This document shows, one piece after another, positions 20,552 through 28,894 of a stretch of DNA of 64,000 bases; position 1 is the stretch's first letter, and each line of letters begins with the position of its first letter. Both the position numbers and the translations under genes were made by a program. The notes beneath the pieces were generated by a model. The model was not told the origin of the DNA. It was given only the letters and a program-made list of their open reading frames with translations, and searched no databases. The stretch comes from Pseudomonas parafulva. Lineage in GTDB: Bacteria; Pseudomonadota; Gammaproteobacteria; Pseudomonadales; Pseudomonadaceae. The DNA lies in assembly GCF_002021815.1 (NCBI RefSeq), contig NZ_CP019952.1:3069001-3133000 (forward strand), read 5' to 3'.

Positions 20552-21397
20552 ATGCACCAATGGATCAACGCCCTGGCCGAACACCAGGCCCGCGGCGAGG
20601 CCTGCGTACTGGTGACCATCATCGAAGAACGCGGCTCCACCCCGCGCAATGCCGGTTCGAAAATGGTGGTCAGCGCCTGCGGATCATACGACACCATCGG
20701 CGGCGGCCATCTGGAATACAAGGCGCTGCACATCGCCCGGCAGATGCTCGGCGAGCACCGCGGTACCCCGCACCTGGAACGCTTCAGTCTTGGCGCCAGC
20801 CTCGGCCAGTGCTGCGGGGGTATGACGGTGTTGTTGTTCGAACCCATGGCCGCCGTGCAGGCGCAGATCGCCGTGTTCGGCGCGGGCCATGTCGGCCGGG
20901 CTCTGGTACCCTTGCTCGCCGCGCTGCCCTGCCGGGTGCGCTGGATCGATTCGCGCGAGCAGGAATTCCCTGCCCAGATTCCCGCCGGCGTGACGCGCGT
21001 GGTCAGCGAGGAACCGGTCGATGAAGTGGCAGACCTGCCGCCGGGCAGCTACTGCATCGTCATGACCCATAACCATCAGCTCGACCTGGAGCTGACCGCT
21101 GCCATCCTCAAGCGCAACGATTTCACCTGGTTCGGCCTGATCGGCTCGAAGACCAAGCGAGTCAAGTTCGAGCATCGCCTGCGCGAGCGCGGGTTCGACC
21201 CCGCCCTGGTGGCGCGCATGCGGTGCCCGATGGGCCTGACCGAGGTCAAGGGCAAGCTGCCCATCGAAATCGCCGTGTCCATCGCCGGCGAAATCATCGC
21301 CACCTACAACGCCCGCTTCGGCCAGCACGACGCTGCCGCCAACGCCGGCCCCATTGCCCAGTTGCTGCCGCCTTCACGGCGCAGCCAAGCCATTTGA
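20552..21397 (+). CDS. xdhC: Xanthine dehydrogenase accessory protein XdhC
   Basis: XdhC binds molybdopterin cofactor, promotes its sulfuration and inserts it into XdhB. The 281-residue protein has an N-terminal CoxI/XdhC domain with the ERGSTPRNAGSKM motif near residues 24-36 and the GQCCGG segment near 88-93, then a C-terminal Rossmann domain with VFGAGHVGRALVPLL near 110-124 and the FGLIGSKTKRVKF segment near 195. It follows xdhB after a hairpin and precedes guaD by 10 bp, so xdhC and guaD are probably cotranscribed. Confidence 0.94.
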   Translation: MHQWINALAEHQARGEACVLVTIIEERGSTPRNAGSKMVVSACGSYDTIGGGHLEYKALHIARQMLGEHRGTPHLERFSLGASLGQCCGGMTVLLFEPMAAVQAQIAVFGAGHVGRALVPLLAALPCRVRWIDSREQEFPAQIPAGVTRVVSEEPVDEVADLPPGSYCIVMTHNHQLDLELTAAILKRNDFTWFGLIGSKTKRVKFEHRLRERGFDPALVARMRCPMGLTEVKGKLPIEIAVSIAGEIIATYNARFGQHDAAANAGPIAQLLPPSRRSQAI

Positions 21398-21407
21398 CGA
21401 GTGAGAT

Positions 21408-22718
21408 ATGACCGTTACCCGCAAAGCCTACCGAGCCGCCATCCTGCACAGCATCGCCGACCCGGCCGAGGTAGGCCTGGACGCTTCCCATGAGTATTTC
21501 GAAGACGGCGTGCTTGTGATCGACGACGGACGCATCCAGGCCGTGGGCCATGCCAGCGACTTGTTGCCGACCCTGGACGCCGACATACCGGTAGAGCACT
21601 ACCAGGACGCATTGATCACCCCAGGGTTCATCGACACCCACATCCACTTCCCCCAGACCGGCATGATCGGCTCCTACGGGGAGCAGTTGCTGGACTGGTT
21701 GAACACCTACACCTTCCCTTGCGAGAAGCAATTTGCCGACAAGGACCATGCCGACCAGGTGGCGCAGATCTTCCTCAAGGAGCTGCTGCGTAACGGCACC
21801 ACCACCGCCCTGGTGTTCGGCAGTGTGCACTCCGAATCGGTCAACGCCTTGTTCGAAGCAGCCGAGCGCCTGGACCTGCGTCTGATCGCTGGCAAGGTGA
21901 TGATGGACCGCAACGCCCCCGATTACCTGACCGACACCGCCGAGTCCGGTTACGCCCAAAGCAAAGCGCTGATCGAGCGCTGGCATGGCAAAGGCCGCCT
22001 GCACTATGCCGTCACCCCGCGTTTCGCACCGACCAGCACGCCTGAGCAGCTGGCACGGGCGGGCCAACTGCTCAAGGAACACCCAGGCGTTTACCTGCAC
22101 ACGCACCTGTCGGAGAACCTTCAGGAAATCGACTGGGTCAAGTCGCTGTTCCCGGAACAGAAGGGCTACCTGGATGTGTACGACCATTTCGAACTGCTGG
22201 GCGAGCGCTCGGTCTTCGCCCATGGCGTGCACCTGTGCGACGAAGAATGCCAGCGCCTGGCCGAGACGGGCTCGGCGGTCGCGTTCTGCCCCACCTCCAA
22301 CCTGTTCCTGGGCAGCGGGCTGTTCAATCTGCCTCAGGCGGAGCGCTTCAAGGTCAATGTCGGCCTGGGCACCGACGTAGGCGCCGGTACCAGCTTCTCG
22401 CTGCTCAACACGCTCAATGAGGCATACAAGGTGATGCAGCTGCAAGGCGCACGCCTGCACCCTTTCAAGTCGCTCTACCTGGCGACCCTGGGCGGTGCGC
22501 GCGCGCTGCGCCTGGATGACCGGATCGGCAGCCTGCGCCCGGGCAATGACGCGGACTTTGTGGTGCTGGACTACAAGGCAACGCCGCTGCTGGACTATCG
22601 CCTGCAGCAGTCCAGAAGCATCGAGGAGACGTTGTTCGTGCTGACCACCCTAGGCGACGACCGCACGGTTCGTGAAACCTATGCGGCCGGGCGTTGCGTG
22701 CATCAGCGCGAAAGGTAA
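21408..22718 (+). CDS. guaD: Guanine deaminase
   Basis: GuaD hydrolyses guanine to xanthine and ammonia, feeding the xanthine dehydrogenase encoded just upstream. The 436-residue protein is an amidohydrolase with the metal-binding HxH in GFIDTHIHFPQTG (about residues 68-80), a second histidine in THLSEN (near 230), HGVH near 272 and the metal aspartate in GLGTDVGAG (near 323). The start at 21408 follows xdhC by 10 bp and the length matches GuaD of Pseudomonas. It is the last gene of the xdhABC-guaD set. Confidence 0.94.
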   Translation: MTVTRKAYRAAILHSIADPAEVGLDASHEYFEDGVLVIDDGRIQAVGHASDLLPTLDADIPVEHYQDALITPGFIDTHIHFPQTGMIGSYGEQLLDWLNTYTFPCEKQFADKDHADQVAQIFLKELLRNGTTTALVFGSVHSESVNALFEAAERLDLRLIAGKVMMDRNAPDYLTDTAESGYAQSKALIERWHGKGRLHYAVTPRFAPTSTPEQLARAGQLLKEHPGVYLHTHLSENLQEIDWVKSLFPEQKGYLDVYDHFELLGERSVFAHGVHLCDEECQRLAETGSAVAFCPTSNLFLGSGLFNLPQAERFKVNVGLGTDVGAGTSFSLLNTLNEAYKVMQLQGARLHPFKSLYLATLGGARALRLDDRIGSLRPGNDADFVVLDYKATPLLDYRLQQSRSIEETLFVLTTLGDDRTVRETYAAGRCVHQRER

Positions 22719-22749
22719 GGGTCGCGCTGATGCGAGCCCAGGCGAACGG

Positions 22750-23505
22750 TCAGTTCTTGACCGTGAGCTTGGGCTTTTTCAGCAGATGGGAGAACACCGC
22801 ATGCAGATCGTCCGAGGCGCTCTCCTCGTCCAGGTTCAGCTTGCTGTCGATGTGGTCCATGTGATGCATCATCAGGCTGACTGCCTGGGCGGCGTCACGC
22901 GCCTCGATGGCATCGATCAGCTGCAGATGCTCGTCGTACGAGCAGTGGGAACGATTGCCGCTCTCGTACTGGGCGATGATCAGCGAGGTCTGCGATACCA
23001 GGCTGCGCTGGAAGCTCACCAGCGGCGCATTCCCCGCCGCTTCGGCAAGCTTGAGGTGAAACTCGCCGGACAGCCGGATGCCGGCGCCGCGATCCCCTCG
23101 GGAAAAACTATCGCGCTCTTCGCGGACCATCTGCCGAAGCTCGGCCAACTGCTCGGCGGTGGCGTGCTCCACGGCAAGCTCGGTGATGGCACGCTCGACC
23201 ATGCGCCGCGAGAAGAACACCTGGCGCGCCTCCTCCACGGTTGGGCTGGCGACCACGGCGCCCCGATTGGGCCGCAGCAGCACCACGCTCTCGTGGGCCA
23301 ACCGTGACAGGGCCCGGCGGATGATGGTGCGGCTGACGCCGAAAATCTCGCCCAGCGCCTCTTCGCTGAGCTTGGTGCCCGGCGCCAGACGTTGCTCCAG
23401 GATGGCCTCGAAGATGTGCGCATAGACAATGTCGTCCTGGGTACCACTGCGACCGGCCTTGCCAGCACGCGCGGGTTTTTTCAGGGGTTGCAGCTGTTCG
23501 TTCAT
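22750..23505 (-). CDS. GntR family regulator, FCD domain; likely controller of the allantoin/glyoxylate regulon
   Basis: This 251-residue protein has a lysine/arginine-rich leader, a GntR winged helix (about residues 25-95, with LGEIFGVSRTIIRRALSRLA) and a helical FCD domain (about 105-235) carrying the histidines HLKLAEAAGN and DEHLQLIDAI typical of metal-dependent ligand pockets in this family. ATG at 23505 is preferred over 23547. The gene is convergent with guaD and divergent from the purine permease. TTGTACACAG lies 35 bp upstream and TTGTACACAA 134 bp upstream. FadR-type GntR proteins bind sites of this form, and the same motif precedes hiuH, puuE, gcl and the NCS1 permease, so this protein is the best candidate for their regulator. 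The effector is unknown; allantoin or glyoxylate are guesses. Confidence 0.88.
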   Translation of the reverse strand: MNEQLQPLKKPARAGKAGRSGTQDDIVYAHIFEAILEQRLAPGTKLSEEALGEIFGVSRTIIRRALSRLAHESVVLLRPNRGAVVASPTVEEARQVFFSRRMVERAITELAVEHATAEQLAELRQMVREERDSFSRGDRGAGIRLSGEFHLKLAEAAGNAPLVSFQRSLVSQTSLIIAQYESGNRSHCSYDEHLQLIDAIEARDAAQAVSLMMHHMDHIDSKLNLDEESASDDLHAVFSHLLKKPKLTVKN

Positions 23506-23539
23506 GGGCTCTCGAGGCACGAAGGAAAGTATGGCGTCA

Positions 23540-23549
23540 TTGTACACAG
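23540..23549. promoter_or_regulatory. GntR-type operator upstream of gntR
   Basis: TTGTACACAG matches nine of ten bases of the TTGTAYACAA motif and lies 35 bp before the gntR start, a position suited to autoregulation. Confidence 0.6.
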
Positions 23550-23638
23550 GCTGAGCCGTTTCTGCAGGCGTGCTTTAACGCATATAGCGATTGTTCACCT
23601 CACCTAGCATACAAAACATAAAACAGTATTTGCTTTCT

Positions 23639-23648
23639 TTGTACACAA
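23639..23648. promoter_or_regulatory. GntR-type operator upstream of the purine permease
   Basis: TTGTACACAA lies between gntR and the permease gene, 26 bp from a RutR-like dyad, so both predicted regulators could act at this promoter. Confidence 0.65.
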
Positions 23649-23673
23649 AAGCATAATCGCTCAGGCAACTTCC

Positions 23674-23687
23674 TGACCTTACGGTCA
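23674..23687. promoter_or_regulatory. RutR-like operator upstream of the purine permease
   Basis: TGACC-TTAC-GGTCA is a perfect 5-bp inverted repeat with a 4-bp centre, the most symmetric of the four such sites in the window. Confidence 0.6.
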
Positions 23688-23804
23688 ACAATGCGCCACG
23701 GCACTGCATGCTGCTGGCCAGTTGCCGCCCTCGCGGAGCCGCCAAGTGCATTGCTCAGGACCACGGGCTCCATAACAACAAGAAAGACTTGAGGAGTACT
23801 CGCT

Positions 23805-25154
23805 GTGGAAAGCCGCAAAACCGAAGTCCCTACGCTGGACATCGCTTCACCGCCCGCCACGGGTTGGCTGGAGCGCATTTTCAAACTCAGGCAACACGGC
23901 AGTACCGTTAAAACCGAGCTGATCGCCGGGGTGACCACCTTCATCACCATGGCCTACATCATTTTCGTCAACCCCAACATCATGGCCGATGCCGGCATTG
24001 ATCATGGCGCAGCCTTCGTGGCGACTTGCATCGCCGCCGCCCTCGGCTGCCTGCTCATGGGGCTGTATGCCAACTGGCCAGTGGGTCTGGCACCCGGCAT
24101 GGGCCTCAATGCGTTCTTTACCTACACCGTGGTCGGCACCATGGGCTACAACTGGGAAACGGCACTGGGCGCGGTCTTCATCTCCGGCGTGCTGTTCATG
24201 TTCCTGACGCTGTCCAAGGTGCGCGAGTGGCTGCTCAACAGCATCCCCGTCAGCCTGCGCCATGCCATGGGCGCCGGGGTGGGCCTGTTCCTCGGCCTGA
24301 TCGGCCTGAAGACCGCAGGTATCATCGTCGACAGCCCCGCCACCCTGATCAAACTCGGTTCGCTGCATGAGCCAGGCCCGCTGCTGGCGGCGATGTGCTT
24401 TTTGATGATCGCCATCCTCAGCTACAAGCGGGTATTCGGGGCGATCCTGATCAGCATCATCGGCGTAACGCTGGCGGGCTGGGGTCTGGGACTGGTGAAG
24501 TTCGGCGGCGTGGTGTCGATGCCGCCCAGCCTGGCGCCGACCTGGATGGCCATGGACGTGGCGGGCGTGTTCAACGTGAGCATGATCAGCGTGGTCCTCG
24601 CGTTTCTGTTCGTGCACATGTTCGACACCGCAGGCACGCTGATGGGCGTGGCGCAGCGGGCGAACCTGGTGGCCCCCGACGGCCGTATCGAGAACCTGTC
24701 CAAAGCGCTCAAGGCCGACAGTGCTTCGAGCGTGTTCGGCGCCGTAGTCGGCGTGCCGCCGGTCACCAGCTATGTGGAAAGTGCCGCGGGAGTGGCCGCC
24801 GGGGGGCGCACCGGCCTGACGGCTGTGGTGGTAGGCGTGCTGTTCATCGCCGCCATGTTCTTTGCACCGCTGGCCGGCATGATCCCCGCCTATGCAACCG
24901 CTGGCGCCCTGATCTACGTCGCGATGCTGATGATGGGCAGCATGGCGCACATCAACTGGGACGAGGCGACCGACAGCATTCCGGCGATCGTCACAGTGAT
25001 CATGATGCCGTTGACCTTCTCGGTGGCCGATGGCATTGCGCTGGGTTTCATCAGCTATGTGGCGCTGAAGGCCGGTACGGGTAAATACAAAGAGATCTCT
25101 GCTAGCTTGTGGGTGCTGTGTGCGATCTTTATTGCCAAGTTCATCTTCCTCTGA
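23805..25154 (+). CDS. NCS2 AzgA-type purine permease (guanine/hypoxanthine family)
   Basis: This 449-residue inner-membrane protein has 12-14 predicted hydrophobic helices and belongs to the AzgA branch of NCS2, proton symporters for adenine, guanine or hypoxanthine. Recognisable signatures are GVTTFITMAYIIFVNPNIM near residues 43-61, ANWPVGLAPGMGLNAFFTY near 88-106 and the VGVPPVTSYVESAAGVAAGGRTG segment near 312-334. GTG at 23805 follows AGGAG by 8 bases. It has both operator types upstream, consistent with purine-dependent control. The exact base transported is not set by sequence, but its neighbours guaD and xdh favour guanine/hypoxanthine. Confidence 0.92.
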   Translation: MESRKTEVPTLDIASPPATGWLERIFKLRQHGSTVKTELIAGVTTFITMAYIIFVNPNIMADAGIDHGAAFVATCIAAALGCLLMGLYANWPVGLAPGMGLNAFFTYTVVGTMGYNWETALGAVFISGVLFMFLTLSKVREWLLNSIPVSLRHAMGAGVGLFLGLIGLKTAGIIVDSPATLIKLGSLHEPGPLLAAMCFLMIAILSYKRVFGAILISIIGVTLAGWGLGLVKFGGVVSMPPSLAPTWMAMDVAGVFNVSMISVVLAFLFVHMFDTAGTLMGVAQRANLVAPDGRIENLSKALKADSASSVFGAVVGVPPVTSYVESAAGVAAGGRTGLTAVVVGVLFIAAMFFAPLAGMIPAYATAGALIYVAMLMMGSMAHINWDEATDSIPAIVTVIMMPLTFSVADGIALGFISYVALKAGTGKYKEISASLWVLCAIFIAKFIFL

Positions 25155-25172
25155 AACTTTCGCAACAGCCAA

Positions 25173-25195
25173 GGGCGCTTCGGCGCCCATTTGTC
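25173..25195 (+). terminator. Terminator-like hairpin after the purine permease
   Basis: GGGCGC-TTCG-GCGCCC forms a 6-bp stem with a stable UUCG tetraloop followed by ATTTGT. The T tract is short. Confidence 0.6.
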
Positions 25196-25299
25196 ATTAC
25201 CGGCGCGATTGGCGTGCAAATCGATCAAACTAGGATTTTTGCCAGGTGCAAACTGAATCGGTGCTTGTTACAAGTGAAAGCCTTTACGGAGGCCTGCCG

Positions 25300-26043
25300 A
25301 TGCACATACCTACCTCTGCCTTATCCACCTATACCCCATATGGTCATAGCCTATGGAGCAAGAGCTCATTGGGCTTCAACGGCGAGTTCAGTGATCCGAT
25401 TTCCCGCCTGTACCCTCTAGGCAAAGGCCACCGGCTCTACGACCCGACACTGATGAGGTTGCAGAGCCCTGACCACTGGAGTCCATTTGCTCAGGGTGGG
25501 CTCAATCCATACGCCTACTGCCAGAACGATCCGGTGAACATGGCCGACCCGTCGGGTCGAGCGCCCGTGACGTTCAGCGCAATCAAGAAGTGGTGGAGGT
25601 CAAATCATGAGCTCGCGGCCGAAAGCTTGGGTCTTACCCGAAAGTCGATATCGCCAAACCCGCAGTCCATACCTAGCTTCAATGGGGGACGGGCCGTGAT
25701 CCATGAATACACGAGGAAACTCTCAACCAGTACGCCTTTCATCCACAAGCTTGGCGTGGTCAACAGCAACCTGGCCAGCCACGGTGATAATTCCCTGAGC
25801 ATCGAGCACGCGCAAGTCTATGTAGACATCGCCGATCGCACTAGACGCGCTAGCATTTCCAACACATCTGCGCATTTACTGGCCAGTCAGGAATGGATGA
25901 AGGAACGGGGAGCACCGCGCCTGGTCGGCACGAGTTTCAACCTGCTAGGTGCGTTGGCCGCAGGCGCAGAAGACCACGCATTGTTCAGGACCGGCAAGTC
26001 GCTGGCATATATGCAACAGAGCATTCGTACCGAAACCACCTAG
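25300..26043 (+). CDS. Orphan RHS-core tip protein with unique C-terminal domain
   Basis: This 247-residue protein contains only the last part of an RHS repeat core: YTPYG near residue 11, LGFNGEFSDP near 25, RLYDPTLMRLQSPD near 46, and NPYAYCQNDPVNMADPSGR near 68-86, which is the usual junction before a variable toxin-like C-terminus. The remaining 160 residues match no family I recognise. ATG at 25300 follows ACGGAGG. There is no full-length rhs gene, transport signal or obvious immunity gene beside it, and it sits in the middle of the purine cluster. It may be a displaced Rhs/YD-repeat tip or one of the small stand-alone RHS-core genes seen in pseudomonads. Function is unknown. Confidence 0.78.
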   Translation: MHIPTSALSTYTPYGHSLWSKSSLGFNGEFSDPISRLYPLGKGHRLYDPTLMRLQSPDHWSPFAQGGLNPYAYCQNDPVNMADPSGRAPVTFSAIKKWWRSNHELAAESLGLTRKSISPNPQSIPSFNGGRAVIHEYTRKLSTSTPFIHKLGVVNSNLASHGDNSLSIEHAQVYVDIADRTRRASISNTSAHLLASQEWMKERGAPRLVGTSFNLLGALAAGAEDHALFRTGKSLAYMQQSIRTETT

Positions 26044-26052
26044 GCTTAGGCG

Positions 26053-26082
26053 AAAAAAAGCCCGCCAGTGTGAGAGCGGGCC
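26053..26082 (-). terminator. Rho-independent terminator of hiuH
   Basis: On the minus strand GCCCGC and GCGGGC pair around a 10-base loop and are followed by TTTTTTT. It lies between convergent rhs tip and hiuH genes. Confidence 0.75.
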
Positions 26083-26114
26083 AAAGGACCTACGAAGATT
26101 CTTCTAGCGACCAA

Positions 26115-26468
26115 CTAGCTTCCACGGTAGGTCGAATAACTGTACGGCGATATCAGCAGCGGCACATGGTAGTGCTCCTGCTGCGCATCGATGCCAAAGC
26201 GCAATACCACCACATCCAGAAACGGCTGCTCAGGCAGCGCCACGCCACGCCCACGGTAGTAGTCACCGGCATTGAACTGCAGCTGGTAAACACCCGAACG
26301 GTAGTCATCGCCTTGCAACAATGGCGCGTCGACGCGGCCATCGCTGTTGGTGAGCGCCGAGGTGACCAACGTCAACTGGCTGCCTTCGACACGGTACAAC
26401 TCCACCTTGATTGCGCTGCCTGGGCAGCCATGGGCTGCGTCCAGTACGTGAGTGGTCAAACGTCCCAT
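26115..26468 (-). CDS. hiuH: 5-hydroxyisourate hydrolase (transthyretin-like)
   Basis: HiuH hydrolyses 5-hydroxyisourate, the product of urate oxidation, to OHCU. The 117-residue protein has the family marks: the N-terminal TTHVLDAAHG with its catalytic histidine at residues 5-14, an arginine in SDGRVDAPL near 45, and the exact C-terminal tetrapeptide YRGS that separates the enzyme from true transthyretin. ATG at 26468 is used; the upstream in-frame ATG at 26507 adds an unrelated leader. No signal peptide is seen. It is divergent from puuE, and TTGTACACAA lies 106 bp upstream. Confidence 0.95.
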   Translation of the reverse strand: MGRLTTHVLDAAHGCPGSAIKVELYRVEGSQLTLVTSALTNSDGRVDAPLLQGDDYRSGVYQLQFNAGDYYRGRGVALPEQPFLDVVVLRFGIDAQQEHYHVPLLISPYSYSTYRGS

Positions 26469-26573
26469 CTGCTTGTCGCCTCTTGTTTGCCAGGGGCAAG
26501 TACGCACGCCAGTGACCCGAAGCGGGGCAACGTGCGGCTTGAATTCGCATAATTAAGACATTCTCAAAAAAAA

Positions 26574-26583
26574 TTGTACACAA
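26574..26583. promoter_or_regulatory. GntR-type operator upstream of hiuH
   Basis: TTGTACACAA is flanked by eight A on the left and seven T on the right, so the symmetry extends well beyond the 10-bp core. It lies 106 bp upstream of hiuH. Confidence 0.65.
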
Positions 26584-26757
26584 TTTTTTTGCTTGCCCAG
26601 CCAATTAGCCAACAGACCATGGCTTCAGCGGCAACAATGCAGGGCATAGCGTCTTCATCGCGCTTAGCTGACCAAGTGGGCAGGTTTCTTGCAAGGTATC
26701 CAGACACGACACCTGGGCAGAAATACGGAAATTCAGACTTACAAAAGAATTCATAAG

Positions 26758-26767
26758 TTGTATACAA
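26758..26767. promoter_or_regulatory. GntR-type operator upstream of puuE
   Basis: TTGTATACAA is a perfect palindrome 73 bp before the puuE start. Confidence 0.7.
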
Positions 26768-26840
26768 TCATCGCATCCGGTGGTGCGACACAGCGACGCG
26801 GCCCGCCACCCTGCCCACACGTACAAGAAGGAAGACTGCA

Positions 26841-27767
26841 GTGAGCGCTGACTACCCTCGCGACATGATCGGTTACGGCAATAACCCTCCTCACCCGCAA
26901 TGGCCAGGCAACGCCCGCATTGCCCTGTCATTCGTGCTCAACTACGAAGAAGGCGGCGAGCGCAACATCCTGCACGGCGACAAGGAGTCCGAAGCCTTTC
27001 TCTCCGAGATGGTCGCTGCCCAGCCGTTGCAGGGCGTGCGCAACCAGAGCATGGAGTCGCTCTACGAATACGGCAGCCGCGCAGGCGTGTGGCGCCTGCT
27101 CAAACTGTTCAAAGACAGCGGCATTCCCTTGACCATCTTCGCCGTGGCCATGGCCGCCCAGCGCCACCCCGACGTGATCCGCGCCATGGTCCAGGCCGGC
27201 CATGAAATCTGCAGCCACGGCTACCGCTGGATCGACTACCAGTACATGGACGAGGCCCAGGAGCGCGAGCACATGCTCGAAGCCATCCGCATCCTCACCG
27301 AGATCACCGGCGAACGCCCGCTGGGCTGGTACACCGGCCGCACCGGCCCCAACACCCGCCGACTGGTCATGGAAGAAGGCGGCTTTCTCTACGACAGCGA
27401 CACCTATGACGACGACTTGCCCTACTGGGAGCCGAACAACCCCACCGGCAAGCCGCACCTGGTCATTCCCTACACCCTGGACACCAATGACATGCGCTTC
27501 ACCCAAGTGCAGGGCTTCAACTGTGGCGAGCAGTTCTATCAGTACCTCAAGGACGCTTTCGACGTGCTGTACGCCGAAGGCGCCGAGGCGCCGAAGATGC
27601 TCTCCATCGGCCTGCACTGCCGCCTGGTCGGTCGGCCGGCACGCCTGGCAGCGCTCAAGCGTTTTGTCGACTACGCCAAAAGCCACGAGCAGGTATGGTT
27701 CGCCCGCCGCGTCGACATCGCCCGCCACTGGCAAGCCACCCACCCGTACCAGAAAGGGGCCGTCTGA
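26841..27767 (+). CDS. puuE: Allantoinase PuuE (polysaccharide deacetylase fold)
   Basis: PuuE hydrolyses S-allantoin to allantoate and is unrelated to amidohydrolase-type allantoinases. The 308-residue protein opens with the family sequence YPRDMIGYGNNPPHPQWPG, followed by LNYEEGGERNILHGD near residue 34 and the NodB-like HEICSHGYRWIDYQYM near 119-134; it lacks the metal-binding aspartate of classical deacetylases, as expected for PuuE. The start is GTG at 26841 with GAAGGAAG upstream. The stop overlaps the uraD start by one base. It heads the puuE-uraD-allA-puuD series. Confidence 0.94.
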   Translation: MSADYPRDMIGYGNNPPHPQWPGNARIALSFVLNYEEGGERNILHGDKESEAFLSEMVAAQPLQGVRNQSMESLYEYGSRAGVWRLLKLFKDSGIPLTIFAVAMAAQRHPDVIRAMVQAGHEICSHGYRWIDYQYMDEAQEREHMLEAIRILTEITGERPLGWYTGRTGPNTRRLVMEEGGFLYDSDTYDDDLPYWEPNNPTGKPHLVIPYTLDTNDMRFTQVQGFNCGEQFYQYLKDAFDVLYAEGAEAPKMLSIGLHCRLVGRPARLAALKRFVDYAKSHEQVWFARRVDIARHWQATHPYQKGAV

Positions 27768-28282
27768 TGACCACCTTCAAGACCCTCAAGCCGTCCACCC
27801 TTGACCGTGACGCGTTCGTCCATGCCTTCGCCGACATCTACGAGCACTCGCCGTGGGTCGCCGAGAAGGCCTACGACCTCGGTCAACTGGACGAACTGGA
27901 CAACGTACAAACACTGCACCAGCGTATGAGCGACATCCTGCTGAGCGCACCCCAAGCCGACCAACTGGCCTTGATCAACGCTCACCCGGACTTGGCCGGC
28001 AAGGCTGCCGTGCAGGGTGAACTGACCGCCTCGAGCACCAACGAACAGGCCGGAGCCGGTATTCACCAATGCACCGCCGAGGAATTTGCGCGCTTCACCT
28101 CGCTCAACGAGGCGTACAAGGCCAAGTTCCAGTTCCCGTTCATCATGGCCGTCAAGGGCAGCGACCGGCACCAGATCCTGGCCTCGTTCGAACAGCGCAT
28201 CCACAACGATGCCAAGGCCGAATTCGCCGAGGCGCTCAAGCAGATCAACCAGATCGCCCTGTTCCGCCTGCAACAGCTGTAA
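27767..28282 (+). CDS. uraD: 2-oxo-4-hydroxy-4-carboxy-5-ureidoimidazoline (OHCU) decarboxylase
   Basis: UraD decarboxylates OHCU stereospecifically to S-allantoin, following HiuH. The 171-residue protein is all-helical, with the LYEHSPWVAEKAYD-like segment (residues 24-38), the active-site histidine in INAHPDLAGKAA near 64-75 and the EFARFTSLNEAYKAKFQFPFI segment near 105-125. ATG at 27767 overlaps the puuE stop (TGATG), so translation is coupled. In some bacteria the gene is fused to hiuH or puuE; here it is separate. Confidence 0.95.
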   Translation: MTTFKTLKPSTLDRDAFVHAFADIYEHSPWVAEKAYDLGQLDELDNVQTLHQRMSDILLSAPQADQLALINAHPDLAGKAAVQGELTASSTNEQAGAGIHQCTAEEFARFTSLNEAYKAKFQFPFIMAVKGSDRHQILASFEQRIHNDAKAEFAEALKQINQIALFRLQQL

Positions 28283-28331
28283 GCGACCGACGATTCTTAA
28301 CAGAACAACGAACAATAGAAGAGATAACCGC

Positions 28332-28835
28332 ATGCGCACCCTGATGATCGAGCCCCTGACCAAAGAAGCCTTCGCCCCTTTCGGTGACGTGATCGAAACC
28401 GACGGCAGCGACCACTTCATGATCAACAACGGCTCGACCATGCGCTTTCACAAGCTCGCCACGGTCGAGACCGCCGAGCCCGAAGACAAGGCGATCATCA
28501 GTATTTTCCGCGCCGACGCGTTGGAAATGCCGCTGACCGTGCGCATGCTCGAACGCCATCCGCTGGGCAGCCAGGCTTTCATTCCGCTGCTCGGCAACCC
28601 CTTTCTGATCGTGGTCGCGCCACTTGGCGATGCACCTGTATCAGGCTTGGTCCGCGCCTTCCGCAGCAACGGCAGGCAGGGCGTCAATTACCATCGCGGC
28701 GTCTGGCACCACCCGGTGCTGACGATCGAAAAGCGGGATGACTTCCTGGTGGTTGATCGCAGTGGTTCTGGCAACAACTGCGATGAGCATTACTTCAGCG
28801 AGGAACAGATGCTGATCCTCAACCCCCACCAATAA
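28332..28835 (+). CDS. allA: Ureidoglycolate lyase AllA
   Basis: AllA splits S-ureidoglycolate into glyoxylate and urea in the cytoplasm. The 167-residue cupin-like protein shows the family segments EPLTKEAFAPFGDVIE (residues 7-22), MLERHPLGSQAFIPL near 73-87 and GVNYHRGVWHHPVL near 117-130. ATG at 28332 is used. It is 49 bp after uraD. In P. aeruginosa-type clusters an allantoicase gene supplies its substrate, but none lies here; the gap before allA is too short to hold even a remnant. Its product glyoxylate would feed the gcl cluster at 38.4 kb and its urea matches the urea transporter gene at 45 kb. Confidence 0.93.
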   Translation: MRTLMIEPLTKEAFAPFGDVIETDGSDHFMINNGSTMRFHKLATVETAEPEDKAIISIFRADALEMPLTVRMLERHPLGSQAFIPLLGNPFLIVVAPLGDAPVSGLVRAFRSNGRQGVNYHRGVWHHPVLTIEKRDDFLVVDRSGSGNNCDEHYFSEEQMLILNPHQ

Positions 28836-28894
28836 GAAAAGGTCGGTCATGCCAGGGCACTGCCCGCGCCTGTGACCGGCAAGAGGTACATACT

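Larger units (their letters stand above)
26469..26840. other. Divergent control region between hiuH and puuE
   Basis: This 372-bp gap is much more AT-rich than the genes on either side and holds no convincing gene. It contains two GntR-type operators (26574-26583 and 26758-26767), one nearer each start codon. The first is embedded in A and T tracts that make a near-perfect 24-bp palindrome. Confidence 0.7.

Noticed and set aside
18028..20847. A 939-codon open frame on the minus strand across xdhB
   Set aside because: It is the antisense shadow of a clear xdhB gene in GC-rich DNA, has no recognisable domain and no ribosome site.
23847..25190. A 447-codon histidine- and glutamine-rich frame antisense to the purine permease
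   Set aside because: Its composition is the mirror of hydrophobic codons in the permease; there is no start signal.
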